This document shows positions 9,122 to 16,842 of a stretch of DNA of 46,015 nt, piece by piece. Each line of letters starts with the position of its first letter. Positions within the stretch are counted from its first letter, which is position 1. The notes beneath the pieces were generated by a model. The model did no database searches. It worked only from the letters and a program-made list of their open reading frames with translations, and was not told the DNA's origin. Origin of the DNA: an uncultured Burkholderiales bacterium (GTDB lineage: Bacteria; Pseudomonadota; Gammaproteobacteria; Burkholderiales; Eutrophovitaceae); assembly GCA_951812315.1 (NCBI GenBank), contig CATOSA010000027.1, forward strand, positions 1-46,015, written 5' to 3'. Both the position numbers and the translations under genes were made by a program.

Positions 9122-9152
9122 ATGGACTAACCGAACAGAACTGGAGCATAAA

Positions 9153-9502
9153 ATGAATACCACCATTACCCGAAGTGAACTCACCCAAACACTGATGTCC
9201 GAACACGCCCGACGCTGGTCGAAGCATTGCCGGAAAAGAACTACGCCGACAAACACTTGCCGAATGCACTGAACATCCCACACGATCAGGTTGACGCACT
9301 GGCACCGGCACTGCTCCCCAACAAGAGCGCCCGGATCGTCGTCTACTGCGCCAACATTCAATGCCAGAACTCGCACATTGCGGCGCACCGCCTGAGCGCA
9401 ATGGGTTACACCAATGTCGTTGTGTTTCGCGGCGGAAAGCAGGATTGGGAGGATGCAGGCCTGCCTTTTGAATCCACGACCGAATCTGCCGTGACTGCAT
9501 AG
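9153..9502 (+). pseudogene. Rhodanese-like sulfurtransferase, frameshifted
   Basis: ATG 9153 has GGAG 6 bases upstream and begins MNTTITRSELTQTLMSEHA. After CCC at 9208-9210 the frame is wrong by one base; adding one C restores PTLVEALPEKNYADKHLPNA and a complete rhodanese domain. Motifs are the NYADKHLPNALNIP hairpin and the active-site loop YCANIQCQNS (catalytic Cys, two candidates). The full protein would be about 116 aa. Since only one base is missing and the rest is intact, this may be an assembly error. Probably controlled by the adjacent MarR. Confidence 0.7.
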
Positions 9503-9662
9503 CCAGAGCTTTGTCGGCTTGCGCCGCGCTAATTCAACCTGCTCGATGCTTCGTGGTCGTTACACAGAACTCTGCGGCCGACTTGGATGGCAGGTTGGGT
9601 TAGCGCCTTTGGGGGCGCAGGCAGACGCAATGCGCTCTGACACGCTCGGTCGATACACGCGA

Positions 9663-10306
9663 TCATTTCTGTAACTGATCAGATTCAATCACGTGCTCAC
9701 CGGGTTCGGCCACCAACACGCCGTCGAGCAATGCGCGTGCGATTGCTTGCGGTTTTACCGCCCGATAGCGCTTCGGGATAAGTGGTTTGAACAGGCGCGC
9801 AATGAAAATCCCCAGTGACTCCCCGGGCGTGATTGCTCTCGCGTCGCGTCAATCAGCGACGGGCGCACAATCGTAAATACCGGGTAACCGATGCCGCGGA
9901 TGCCCGTCTCTGACTGTGCCTTGGTGCGCAGATAGAAGTTTCCGGTAAGACTTGCGCCCAACGATGAATTCAGCGCATACCGAGTCGCCCCCGCGTCCCG
10001 CGCCAGTTTCGCAACTTGAATCGGCAGATCCCGGTCAACTGCCGCAAAAGCCGTTTGAGAACCTGCGGCCTTGATTGTAGTACCCAGCGCGCAAACCACT
10101 GCGTCCACCTGCCACCAGGCTGCCGCCGCCGGGAGATGCGTGAAGTCAACCACCACCGGGTTGAGCAATTTCGCGTGGGGTGCCAATGCGCGGCGAGTCG
10201 GCGCGACTACCTCGTCGATGCGCCGGTCCGCCAACGCTGCAGCCAGCACCTCGCGTCCGACTGCACCCGTGGCTCCTACGATCAACAGATGAAGGGGGCT
10301 GTTCAC
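9663..10306 (-). pseudogene. NAD(P)-binding Rossmann protein (YbjT/HTATIP2-like), frameshifted
   Basis: The N-terminal Rossmann motif is LIVGATGAVGREVLAAALAD, followed by VDAVVCALGTTIKAAGS and a YPVFTIVRPSLID strand, as in atypical SDRs of the NAD(P)H-binding family. The frame breaks at the G-run at 9821-9824. With one more G it continues ESLGIFIARLFKPLIPKRY to TGA at 9663 (about 214 aa in all). As read, it stops at 9755 after a scrambled tail. Substrate unknown. Confidence 0.7.
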
Positions 10307-10413
10307 TTGACGGGAGTCAGACCTTCATCGCGTGAACCGCCGAAACTCCCACACGCTGCGGCTTCTTACGAATACGGTACGCAAGCGCCAGTCAGGCGCG
10401 GACGCTGCTGATT

Positions 10414-11301
10414 TCAAGCGCGGACGCCACGAACAAATTGCGCAACCGCAGCACCGATCTCATCGGGGCTGTCTTCCTGCAGGAAGTGCGCACCCTTGAC
10501 AGTAGTTTCAGTCTGGCTGGGCCAGGCACGGCACACTTCGCGCTGCCGCCCGACCAGAATTGAGCCCGGGTCCGCGTTGACGAACAATTTTGGAATCTCG
10601 CCACGCGCCAACCATCGCGAATATTCTTCCACCACCTTGATCACGTCCGCCGGTTGGCCCTCAATCGGAATCTGCCGCGGCCATGACAATGTCGGACGGC
10701 GATCTTCACCCGGGTTCGCGAACGGCTTGCGATAGACGGCCATTTCTTCGTCGCTCATGTCCCGTATGACCGCACTTGGAAGGACGCCTTCGACAAAGAG
10801 GTTCTTGGTCAGGATCATCTCCTCACCCGCTTCAGAGCGAAAACCCTGAAACACGCGCCGTGCATTTTCCGGCCACTCAGCCCAGGTGAGCGGCGTGATG
10901 ATGCCTTCCATGTAGGCGATACCCTGCACCCGATCGCGATGCCGGTTTGCCCACTCGAAACCAAGCGCGGAACCCCAGTCGTGTATTACAAACACCACGT
11001 TGTCACCAATGCCGATCTGGTCCCACAGGCCATACAGATACTCGCGCTGCTCCGCGTAGCTATAGCGATCGCGCCCCGAGTCGTCGAGTTTGTCCGAATC
11101 GCCCATGCCGATGAGGTCGCACGCAATCAATCGTCCGAGACCTTCACAATGCGGCATGATGTTTCGCCACAAGTAGGATGACGTCGGATTGCCATGCTGG
11201 AACACGATGGCATCGCCTTCACCCTCGTCGATATAGGCCATGCGCTTGCCTTTGACTTCGGCAAATTTTTTCTCAGCATAAGGTTTCGCTGATATCGGCA
11301 T
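10414..11301 (-). CDS. Haloalkane dehalogenase, HLD-II/LinB-like
   Basis: A 295-aa alpha/beta-hydrolase whose catalytic residues fall at the LinB positions: Asn38 ([11 protein letters not shown]), nucleophile Asp108 and halide-binding Trp109 ([13 protein letters not shown]), acid Glu132 ([15 protein letters not shown]) and base His272 ([11 protein letters not shown]). The family hydrolyses carbon-halogen bonds of haloalkanes to alcohol and halide in the cytoplasm. Cap-domain segments ([33 protein letters not shown]) are also LinB-like. It heads a minus-strand group with the crotonase and the kappa-class isomerase. The natural substrate cannot be read from sequence. Confidence 0.92.
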   Translation of the reverse strand: MPISAKPYAEKKFAEVKGKRMAYIDEGEGDAIVFQHGNPTSSYLWRNIMPHCEGLGRLIACDLIGMGDSDKLDDSGRDRYSYAEQREYLYGLWDQIGIGDNVVFVIHDWGSALGFEWANRHRDRVQGIAYMEGIITPLTWAEWPENARRVFQGFRSEAGEEMILTKNLFVEGVLPSAVIRDMSDEEMAVYRKPFANPGEDRRPTLSWPRQIPIEGQPADVIKVVEEYSRWLARGEIPKLFVNADPGSILVGRQREVCRAWPSQTETTVKGAHFLQEDSPDEIGAAVAQFVRGVRA

Positions 11302-11381
11302 GATTGTTTACTCCTCTTACGTGTTTCGAAATACCTGTGCCGCCGTCGCGTAACTGCCGCGACGGCTTGCTGTGATGACGG

Positions 11382-12173
11382 CTATTCTCCGGTGAAGTTG
11401 GGCTTTCGTTTCGCGACGAATGCGCTGACACCTTCACGCCCGTCCTTGCTGATACTCATCTCCGCAATAATGCGCGTTTCGCGCTCCATTTGCGACTCGA
11501 GCGTATCGTTGGGCGACATCATTACCAGCTTCTTGATACCGCCATACGCGCGGGTCGGTCCACTGGCAAGTTTAGTAGCGAGTTTTGTGACCTCCTCCCG
11601 GAAATCAGCCGCCGGGACGACGCGATTGACCAACCCCCAATCCAGCGCTTCCTGTGCGTTCAGCACGCGATTGGTCATGTACAACTCCATCACGCGGCGG
11701 CGGCCGAGCAGCCGATTCAGGAAAAACGTCGAGCTTCCATCTGGCGTAAATCCGATCTGCGTGTAGGCACTGGTGAACTTTGCGTTGTCCGCCGCAATCG
11801 CCAGATCGCAACAGGCCGCAAAGCTCAATCCGGCGCCTGCAGCGACACCATTGACCGCCGCAATGACCGGAGCCGGCAACCAGGCAAGGCGTGAAATCGC
11901 AACATGCAACACGCCGGTCATCTCGCGCAAAAGTTTCTCGACATTGTCGCCGCTTTCAGCAAACTCACCAACGTCGCCGCCGGCACAAAACGCCCGCTCA
12001 CCTGTCCCGGTGAGCACTACCGCACGTATCGAGTGGTCAACGCTACAGCAATTGACGATATCGTAAAGCTCTCTCGTCGCCTCAAAGTTGATTGCATTCA
12101 TCGCGTCCGGGCGATTAAACGAAATCCACGCGACGTTGTCGCGTATTTCGAAGCCCATAAACTTGTAAGCCAT
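11382..12173 (-). CDS. Enoyl-CoA hydratase/isomerase family protein
   Basis: A 263-aa crotonase-fold protein. The oxyanion-hole segments are AFCAGGDVGEF and NGVAAGAGLSFAACCDL. Neither catalytic glutamate of enoyl-CoA hydratase is present: the first position lies in GAGLSF, the second in QIGFTPDGSS. The TPDGSS aspartate instead resembles PaaG-type isomerases, so an isomerase or other crotonase activity on an acyl-CoA is more likely than simple hydration. ATG 12173 follows a GGAGGAGG-rich leader; the longer start at 12191 is inside it. Confidence 0.85.
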   Translation of the reverse strand: MAYKFMGFEIRDNVAWISFNRPDAMNAINFEATRELYDIVNCCSVDHSIRAVVLTGTGERAFCAGGDVGEFAESGDNVEKLLREMTGVLHVAISRLAWLPAPVIAAVNGVAAGAGLSFAACCDLAIAADNAKFTSAYTQIGFTPDGSSTFFLNRLLGRRRVMELYMTNRVLNAQEALDWGLVNRVVPAADFREEVTKLATKLASGPTRAYGGIKKLVMMSPNDTLESQMERETRIIAEMSISKDGREGVSAFVAKRKPNFTGE

Positions 12174-12211
12174 GTCCCTGCCTCCTCCCAAAAAACGTTA
12201 ACAATCCCCGA

Positions 12212-12814
12212 TTACGCGGGCAGCGCGTCCAGCGCTTCTGCAACAAATTCAAGACGATCCTGGCCGAAGAACATGTCGCTGCCAACAAAATAGGTCGGCG
12301 CACCGAATGTGCCTCTTTCCACCGCATCATCAGAGTTGCTTTTGAGTTTGTCTTTCACTTCCTGCTCGCCGACAAGCGCGAAAATCTTGTCCGGGTCGAG
12401 ACCACCCCCGCGCAATACATTTGCGACCTCTGCCGGGTCACCCATATTGCGCTCATTCGCCCAGACGGCTTTGTACACCACGTCTACATAGCGCGCGAAC
12501 TCATCCGGCATTTTCATCTGTACGCCGACTGCGCCGCGCATCAGGGCGATGGTATTGATCGGAAAATGGGGATTCATCTTGAATGGCACGCCGTAGCGTT
12601 TTGCCCATCTACTGAGATCACCAAACATCCAGCGTCCCTTTGGAGGGACCGTCGCCGGGCTGGCGTTGCCTGTGGCCTTGTGCACTCCGCCAAGCAATAT
12701 CGGCTGCCACACGATTTCCGCATTCCGGTCTGCGGCGATTTTCGGCAACTGCGTGTACGCAAGATAGGACGCGGGGCTGCCGAAATCGAACAGGAATTCC
12801 ACTTGTTTAGTCAT
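12212..12814 (-). CDS. 2-hydroxychromene-2-carboxylate isomerase / kappa-class GST (DsbA-fold)
   Basis: A 200-aa thioredoxin-fold protein with helical insert. The N-terminal FLFDFGSPASYLAYTQLP places a Ser where kappa GST/HCCA isomerases bind glutathione. FGAPTYFVGSDMFFGQDRL is the C-terminal signature. The family isomerises in naphthalene catabolism (NahD) or conjugates glutathione. Only 38 bases separate it from the crotonase, so they are likely co-transcribed. Confidence 0.85.
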   Translation of the reverse strand: MTKQVEFLFDFGSPASYLAYTQLPKIAADRNAEIVWQPILLGGVHKATGNASPATVPPKGRWMFGDLSRWAKRYGVPFKMNPHFPINTIALMRGAVGVQMKMPDEFARYVDVVYKAVWANERNMGDPAEVANVLRGGGLDPDKIFALVGEQEVKDKLKSNSDDAVERGTFGAPTYFVGSDMFFGQDRLEFVAEALDALPA

Positions 12815-12909
12815 AGTCTCCTCTTTCTGTTGTCATTGGTATCAATCGTAATATTCAAGCTGGCGCCATTCATTTGCACAGAACCCAGCCGCCGTATCAG
12901 GTTAAGCAC

Positions 12910-13536
12910 TCATGCGTCCATCCTGTGCTTTGCAAGCCGGTTGACTGGCAGGTTTCGGCGACGCTCTTCGGCAAGCAGGGAATTGCGCGCCGACGCGAGA
13001 ATTTCATCGGAAACATCCGGGTCATCAACCGCCCGGGCAAGCGTCAGCGCACCGGTGAGCGCGCTGATGACGGACAGGATATGCGCTCGCCGCGCATTGC
13101 GAGTACGCGCAGGTGACAAATCCGCCAGCAGCGCGACCAGTTCGTTGAAGCCACGGGCAAACACCGACCGGGATTCACCATCGCGGCGCGCGACTTCCGC
13201 GCCGAGTGACGCAAGCACACATCCGTTCTTCGCATCGTCTCGATGCTCTTTGGACAAGTACTTCCGGATCAGGCGGGAATAGCCCGGCTTGTCGCCATTC
13301 CTCAACTCGCTCAGATAGATACGTTGTGCCGATTGCACCAGCGCAAAGCGTAGCGCTTCGGCAACGAGTGCCTCGCGCGATTCGAAATGCGCATAAAACC
13401 CCCCATGTGTAAGACCTGCGTCAGCCATCAACGACGCCACGCCGACATCTGCCAACCCGTGCTCACGAAACATTGCACTGGCACGCGACACAATTCGTTC
13501 ACGCGTTTGTGCCGCCTCGGCTCTTGATTTGCGCAT
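12910..13536 (-). CDS. TetR family transcriptional regulator
   Basis: A 208-aa protein with an N-terminal TetR HTH (residues about 8-55: AQTRERIVSRASAMFREHGL, GVASLMADAGLTHGGFYAHF), then a helical ligand domain with the TetR_C pattern GCVLASLGAEVARRDG. It lies upstream of the isomerase-dehalogenase group on the same strand and is divergent from the SDR/GST operon. A perfect palindrome at 13585-13598 upstream of its start is a good autoregulatory operator candidate. Confidence 0.9.
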   Translation of the reverse strand: MRKSRAEAAQTRERIVSRASAMFREHGLADVGVASLMADAGLTHGGFYAHFESREALVAEALRFALVQSAQRIYLSELRNGDKPGYSRLIRKYLSKEHRDDAKNGCVLASLGAEVARRDGESRSVFARGFNELVALLADLSPARTRNARRAHILSVISALTGALTLARAVDDPDVSDEILASARNSLLAEERRRNLPVNRLAKHRMDA

Positions 13537-13584
13537 TCGCTACCCTTTCGAAGGCAACCGAAAAAATCGAATCTGGTATTTTAG

Positions 13585-13598
13585 ATGATGATCATCAT
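13585..13598. promoter_or_regulatory. Palindromic operator candidate for the TetR regulator
   Basis: ATGATGATCATCAT is a perfect 14-bp palindrome 49 bases upstream of the tetR ATG, followed by the AT-rich ATAATTTG. The rest of the 368-base gap to the SDR gene shows no gene. Confidence 0.55.
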
Positions 13599-13904
13599 AT
13601 AATTTGTTCTCCCGCACAAGCCGTTTGCCGGAACGATGTGACTGACGTTTGCCCATACGGCAGGTAAAAGGCGGCAGCGCGGGCGATTCAGCCTGGCACA
13701 ACCTTCCAGCTCCACGGAAGCTCCGTTTCACGCTGTTCAGAATGGAATCTGTATACACTGCGCGAGCGGCATATTTATGTCCCGGAATAGTCCGCGCGCA
13801 CTTCGACACAAGAAGTTTCGCAATCGTTAATTATCCTGGCGCAACAAAACCGGATCAGATCCCGGTGCTTGCAGTTCGAACAAGACGCCAGACAGGAGGA
13901 GTTC

Positions 13905-14609
13905 ATGAACCAGCCCGTATGCCTGATTACAGGCGCAGGTGATGGCACTGGTGCTGCCACAGCAAGACGCTTTACCAAAGGCGGTTATCGCGTCGCGCTA
14001 CTTGCGCGTACCGAAGAGCGACTGAAACGACTGGAAAAGGAAATTTCCGGTTCGCGCGGTTACGTATGTGACATCAGCGACCTTGATCAGTTACGCAGTA
14101 CGGTTGACGCCGTGCGCAAGGATATGGGACCCCCCAGCGTAGCGATGCACAACGCCGCCCAGGGCGCGTTCGAGACAATACTGAATGCAGACCCGGTGCG
14201 CTTCGAAGAACTGTTCCGCATCAACACAACTGCACTGATGGTTCTGACCCAGTGCGTGGCCCCGGACATGGTCAAGAATGGCAAAGGCGCCATTATGGTC
14301 ACCGGCAACACATCGGCGTGGCGGGGCAAACCGAGATTTTGCATGTTCGCGCCGACCAAGGCGGCACAACGCATACTCGCCGAAGCGATTGCACGCGACC
14401 TTGGTCCAAAAGGCATTCATGTCGCCTACGTCACTATCGATGCCGCTATTGACACACCATGGACACGGCCTCGTACCTACCCGGACAAACCCGATGAGTT
14501 CTTTGCAAAGCCTTCGGCGATCGCGGATACCGTTTACCACGTAGCCCATCAGGATCCGTCAGCATGGACGTTCAACGTCGACGTACGGCCTTACCATGAG
14601 AATTGGTGA
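13905..14609 (+). CDS. Short-chain dehydrogenase/reductase-like protein
   Basis: A 234-aa Rossmann protein. The nucleotide motif is TGAGDGTGAATARRF, the NNAG-equivalent is HNAAQGAFE, and GNTSAWRG is the serine region. The usual YxxxK reads FAPTK, so the catalytic tyrosine is replaced by Phe while Lys remains. Some SDR subfamilies lack this Tyr; activity may differ from a normal dehydrogenase. ATG 13905 follows AGGAGG. It is the first gene of a plus-strand series of GST and related genes. Confidence 0.8.
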   Translation: MNQPVCLITGAGDGTGAATARRFTKGGYRVALLARTEERLKRLEKEISGSRGYVCDISDLDQLRSTVDAVRKDMGPPSVAMHNAAQGAFETILNADPVRFEELFRINTTALMVLTQCVAPDMVKNGKGAIMVTGNTSAWRGKPRFCMFAPTKAAQRILAEAIARDLGPKGIHVAYVTIDAAIDTPWTRPRTYPDKPDEFFAKPSAIADTVYHVAHQDPSAWTFNVDVRPYHENW

Positions 14610-14717
14610 ATACGAAAACTGGTGACTACGGCAACTGGCAAATAGAAAACCGGGATTAGTAGAAATCCGGGACAAATAGCAAACCGGGATAAATAGAAGC
14701 AGGGACAAATTGCCCGG
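14596..14717. repeat. Degenerate 16-17 bp tandem repeat downstream of the SDR gene
   Basis: About seven units of 16-18 bp built on variations of GAAAACTGGTGACTAC and AAACCGGGATAAATAG. It starts at the SDR stop and fills most of the gap to the next gene. Not coding (period not a multiple of three), no clear terminator. Confidence 0.6.
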
Positions 14718-14813
14718 CTCGTTTAGTTCGGTCCGCGTGGACAAGCTCAATACGCGACAGTTTTAGTACACAACAAATTCAGTACAAGAGAACTTCAAAG
14801 AGGAGAATAAGTA

Positions 14814-15101
14814 ATGAAAGTCATCGTCATCGCCACCCGCAAGCAGGATGCCAAACCCGAAGAGTTCGCACCGCATCTTGATGCCGAAGTCAAGCATGCA
14901 CTGGGCATGTACCGCGACGAAGCGGTTCGCGAGATTTACAGCCGGGCGGACGGCAAGGGTGCGATTATCGTTCTCGAATGCGACGATATCGCGCAAGCCG
15001 AACAACTGGTGGCAGGACTTCCTCTCGCCGCTGCCGGTCTGCTGAGTTTCGAGTTCTATGGCACCAAGCCGTATCGCGGCATCGTGCAATACGCAGAGTA
15101 A
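14814..15101 (+). CDS. Small dimeric alpha/beta-barrel protein (muconolactone isomerase-like)
   Basis: A 95-aa protein, start ATG 14814 after AAAGAGGAG. The pattern MKVIVIATRKQDAK ... FAPHLDAEVKHALGMYRDEAVREIYSRADGKGAIIVLEC ... FEFYGTKPYRGI matches the muconolactone delta-isomerase / ABM-like fold. It is probably a small enzyme or binding protein of the same catabolic operon. Substrate unknown. Confidence 0.65.
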   Translation: MKVIVIATRKQDAKPEEFAPHLDAEVKHALGMYRDEAVREIYSRADGKGAIIVLECDDIAQAEQLVAGLPLAAAGLLSFEFYGTKPYRGIVQYAE

Positions 15102-15146
15102 ATACCGCCGCGCAATAGCGCGCCCTGATTGTTCCAGGAGGACACG

Positions 15147-15791
15147 ATGTTGACGTTCTACTACACGCTGCGTTCGCCGTACGCGCGCAAAATTCGAATC
15201 TTGCTGGCCGAGATGGAGACTCCACATCGCCCAGAGGAGCTTGTACCCGGCAGCATGGACGACGGCAGTCTGTTCGGCGAGGACTATGAAGCGCAAATCC
15301 CGAGCATGCGCGTACCAAGCATCAAGGACGGCGACGAGATCATTTTCGAATCCAACCTGGTGATTGATTATCTGCTGGAAAAATACCCGATGAACAAGCC
15401 CAGCGAAGATCAACCTCCGCTGGCAACCACGATGGTTCGCAGCTCTCACCAATGGCAGGACAGCATGGTGCTCGCAACCATCGAGACGCTTCTCAACAGT
15501 GCGATCAATCTCGCGTTCCTGAAACGCTCCGACGTTGACGTCGACCAGGTGGCCTACCTGCGACGAGAACAGGACAGGTGCCAGTCCTGCCTGGATTGGC
15601 TGGAAGCGCGCGCAACGACAGAAGGTTTTATTCCCGGCGTGTTTTCGATTGCCGATCTCAATTTGCTGTGCGCGCTGCAGTGGTTCGACGACAGGGATGT
15701 CGTGCAATGGTGGGGCCGTCGCCGTCTGGAAACAATTGTCGCGCGCTACCAGAACAGAACGTCAGTGAAGGAGAATCCGCTGGCTTTCTAG
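15147..15791 (+). CDS. Glutathione S-transferase
   Basis: A 214-aa protein, ATG 15147 after AGGAGG. The N-terminal thioredoxin-like half is MLTFYYTLRSPYARKIRILL with the SPYARK start of the glutathione-binding helix, then RVPSIKDGDEIIFESNLVIDYLLEKY (cis-Pro and Glu-Ser binding motif). The C-terminal half is all-alpha, with the N-capping-box region FSIADLNLLCAL. The family conjugates glutathione or dehalogenates small electrophiles. Its stop overlaps a 17-bp sequence repeated before the next GST. Confidence 0.88.
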   Translation: MLTFYYTLRSPYARKIRILLAEMETPHRPEELVPGSMDDGSLFGEDYEAQIPSMRVPSIKDGDEIIFESNLVIDYLLEKYPMNKPSEDQPPLATTMVRSSHQWQDSMVLATIETLLNSAINLAFLKRSDVDVDQVAYLRREQDRCQSCLDWLEARATTEGFIPGVFSIADLNLLCALQWFDDRDVVQWWGRRRLETIVARYQNRTSVKENPLAF

Positions 15792-15995
15792 CGTAGTGTT
15801 TCACTATTAACGGCACAAAAGACGGCGAGAATTCGCCACATACTGCGTTACAAATCCTCGCGAGGTGGTCAACCTCGCTGCGGTTTGCGCCTTGTCTGAG
15901 ACGAATTTCGCCACTTTTGTTCAATTAAGCGCTCTTCCCAAAATCCAACATAAGTGCCGAGAACAGTGAAGCACTACACTAGCGTAGCGTTTCAC
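15788..15995. repeat. 17-bp direct repeats flanking the gap between two GST genes
   Basis: CTAGCGTAGTGTTTCAC (15788-15804, over the stop of the first GST) and CTAGCGTAGCGTTTCAC (15979-15995, just before the second GST's ribosome binding site) differ at one base. The 191-bp spacing suggests a duplication or insertion between the genes. Confidence 0.5.
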
Positions 15996-16012
15996 CAGGA
16001 GGGAAAAATAAT

Positions 16013-16807
16013 ATGGACATCCGCATTTTCTCGTATCTTCCCAATCCCCGAATCTGGAAATCGACGATCACTGCGCGATTGTGTGGCGTTGACATAGACA
16101 TTCGCGGTGCCGCACCAAAAGAACTCCCGGGTTGGCTTTGGGACTTTGACGCACATCCGTTAACTGACGCCGAGCGCAAGAACAGCAAAGCATACGCGCG
16201 CAAGGCGCGCACAGGCTTCGGCGGAGAACTGTACAAGACCGATGCATTTCTCAGCGCGAATCCGTTTGGCACCGTACCGGCCGCGTTCGGCCCGGACGGC
16301 AGCGTCGGGATTTTCGAATCCAACAGCATCATGCGTACCGTTGCGCGCCTTGGGTCAGACAAGGTGCAGTTGTATGGCTCGGATGCCTATTCGGCTTCGC
16401 GCATTGACAGCTTTCTCGATGCCAGTCTCGTGTTCGCGCGCGACTCCCAGATATACCTGTTGGCGTTGAACAACGAAAAAGTGACGAAAGAAATTCACTC
16501 GCGTGCAAACGATGCGTTGCACACTTATCTGGGAGGCCTGAACCAGGCGCTCGCTCCGGACAGGAAGTATCTGGTTGGCGACACGCTGAGTATCGCCGAT
16601 ATCTGCGTCGTCGCGGAGCTTGCACTTTTCTCCCGGGAACGCACCATGGGCGAGGCACTGAAGACAATCGATTGCGCCTGCATCACTGGACCTGAAACGG
16701 ACGAACGCTACCCACTCATCACAAAGCATTTCCGTGCGTTGTGCGATCACGAAGCGTTCGCACCCGATGTTCAGCCCTATCTGGAAAAGATCGCCGCGCG
16801 AGTCTGA
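16013..16807 (+). CDS. Glutathione S-transferase (elongation-factor-1-gamma-like type)
   Basis: A 264-aa protein, ATG 16013 after GGAGGG. The N-terminal domain (MDIRIFSYLPNPRIWKSTITARLCGVDIDI) is followed by a longer than usual insertion (DFDAHPLTDAERKNSKAYARKARTGFGGELYKTDAFLSANPFGTVPAAFGP, described here in pieces) before FESNSIMRTVARLG. The C-terminal domain has YLVGDTLSIADICVVAEL. This length and insert resemble eEF1-gamma-type GSTs. It is part of the plus-strand cluster. Confidence 0.82.
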   Translation: MDIRIFSYLPNPRIWKSTITARLCGVDIDIRGAAPKELPGWLWDFDAHPLTDAERKNSKAYARKARTGFGGELYKTDAFLSANPFGTVPAAFGPDGSVGIFESNSIMRTVARLGSDKVQLYGSDAYSASRIDSFLDASLVFARDSQIYLLALNNEKVTKEIHSRANDALHTYLGGLNQALAPDRKYLVGDTLSIADICVVAELALFSRERTMGEALKTIDCACITGPETDERYPLITKHFRALCDHEAFAPDVQPYLEKIAARV

Positions 16808-16842
16808 CCCGCGGCATATCAACTTCAAATGGAAGTTTGTAC

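Noticed and set aside
15100..15707. Minus-strand 314-aa ORF over the SDR-GST gap and first GST
   Set aside because: It overlaps two well-supported plus-strand genes; composition is that of an antisense frame.
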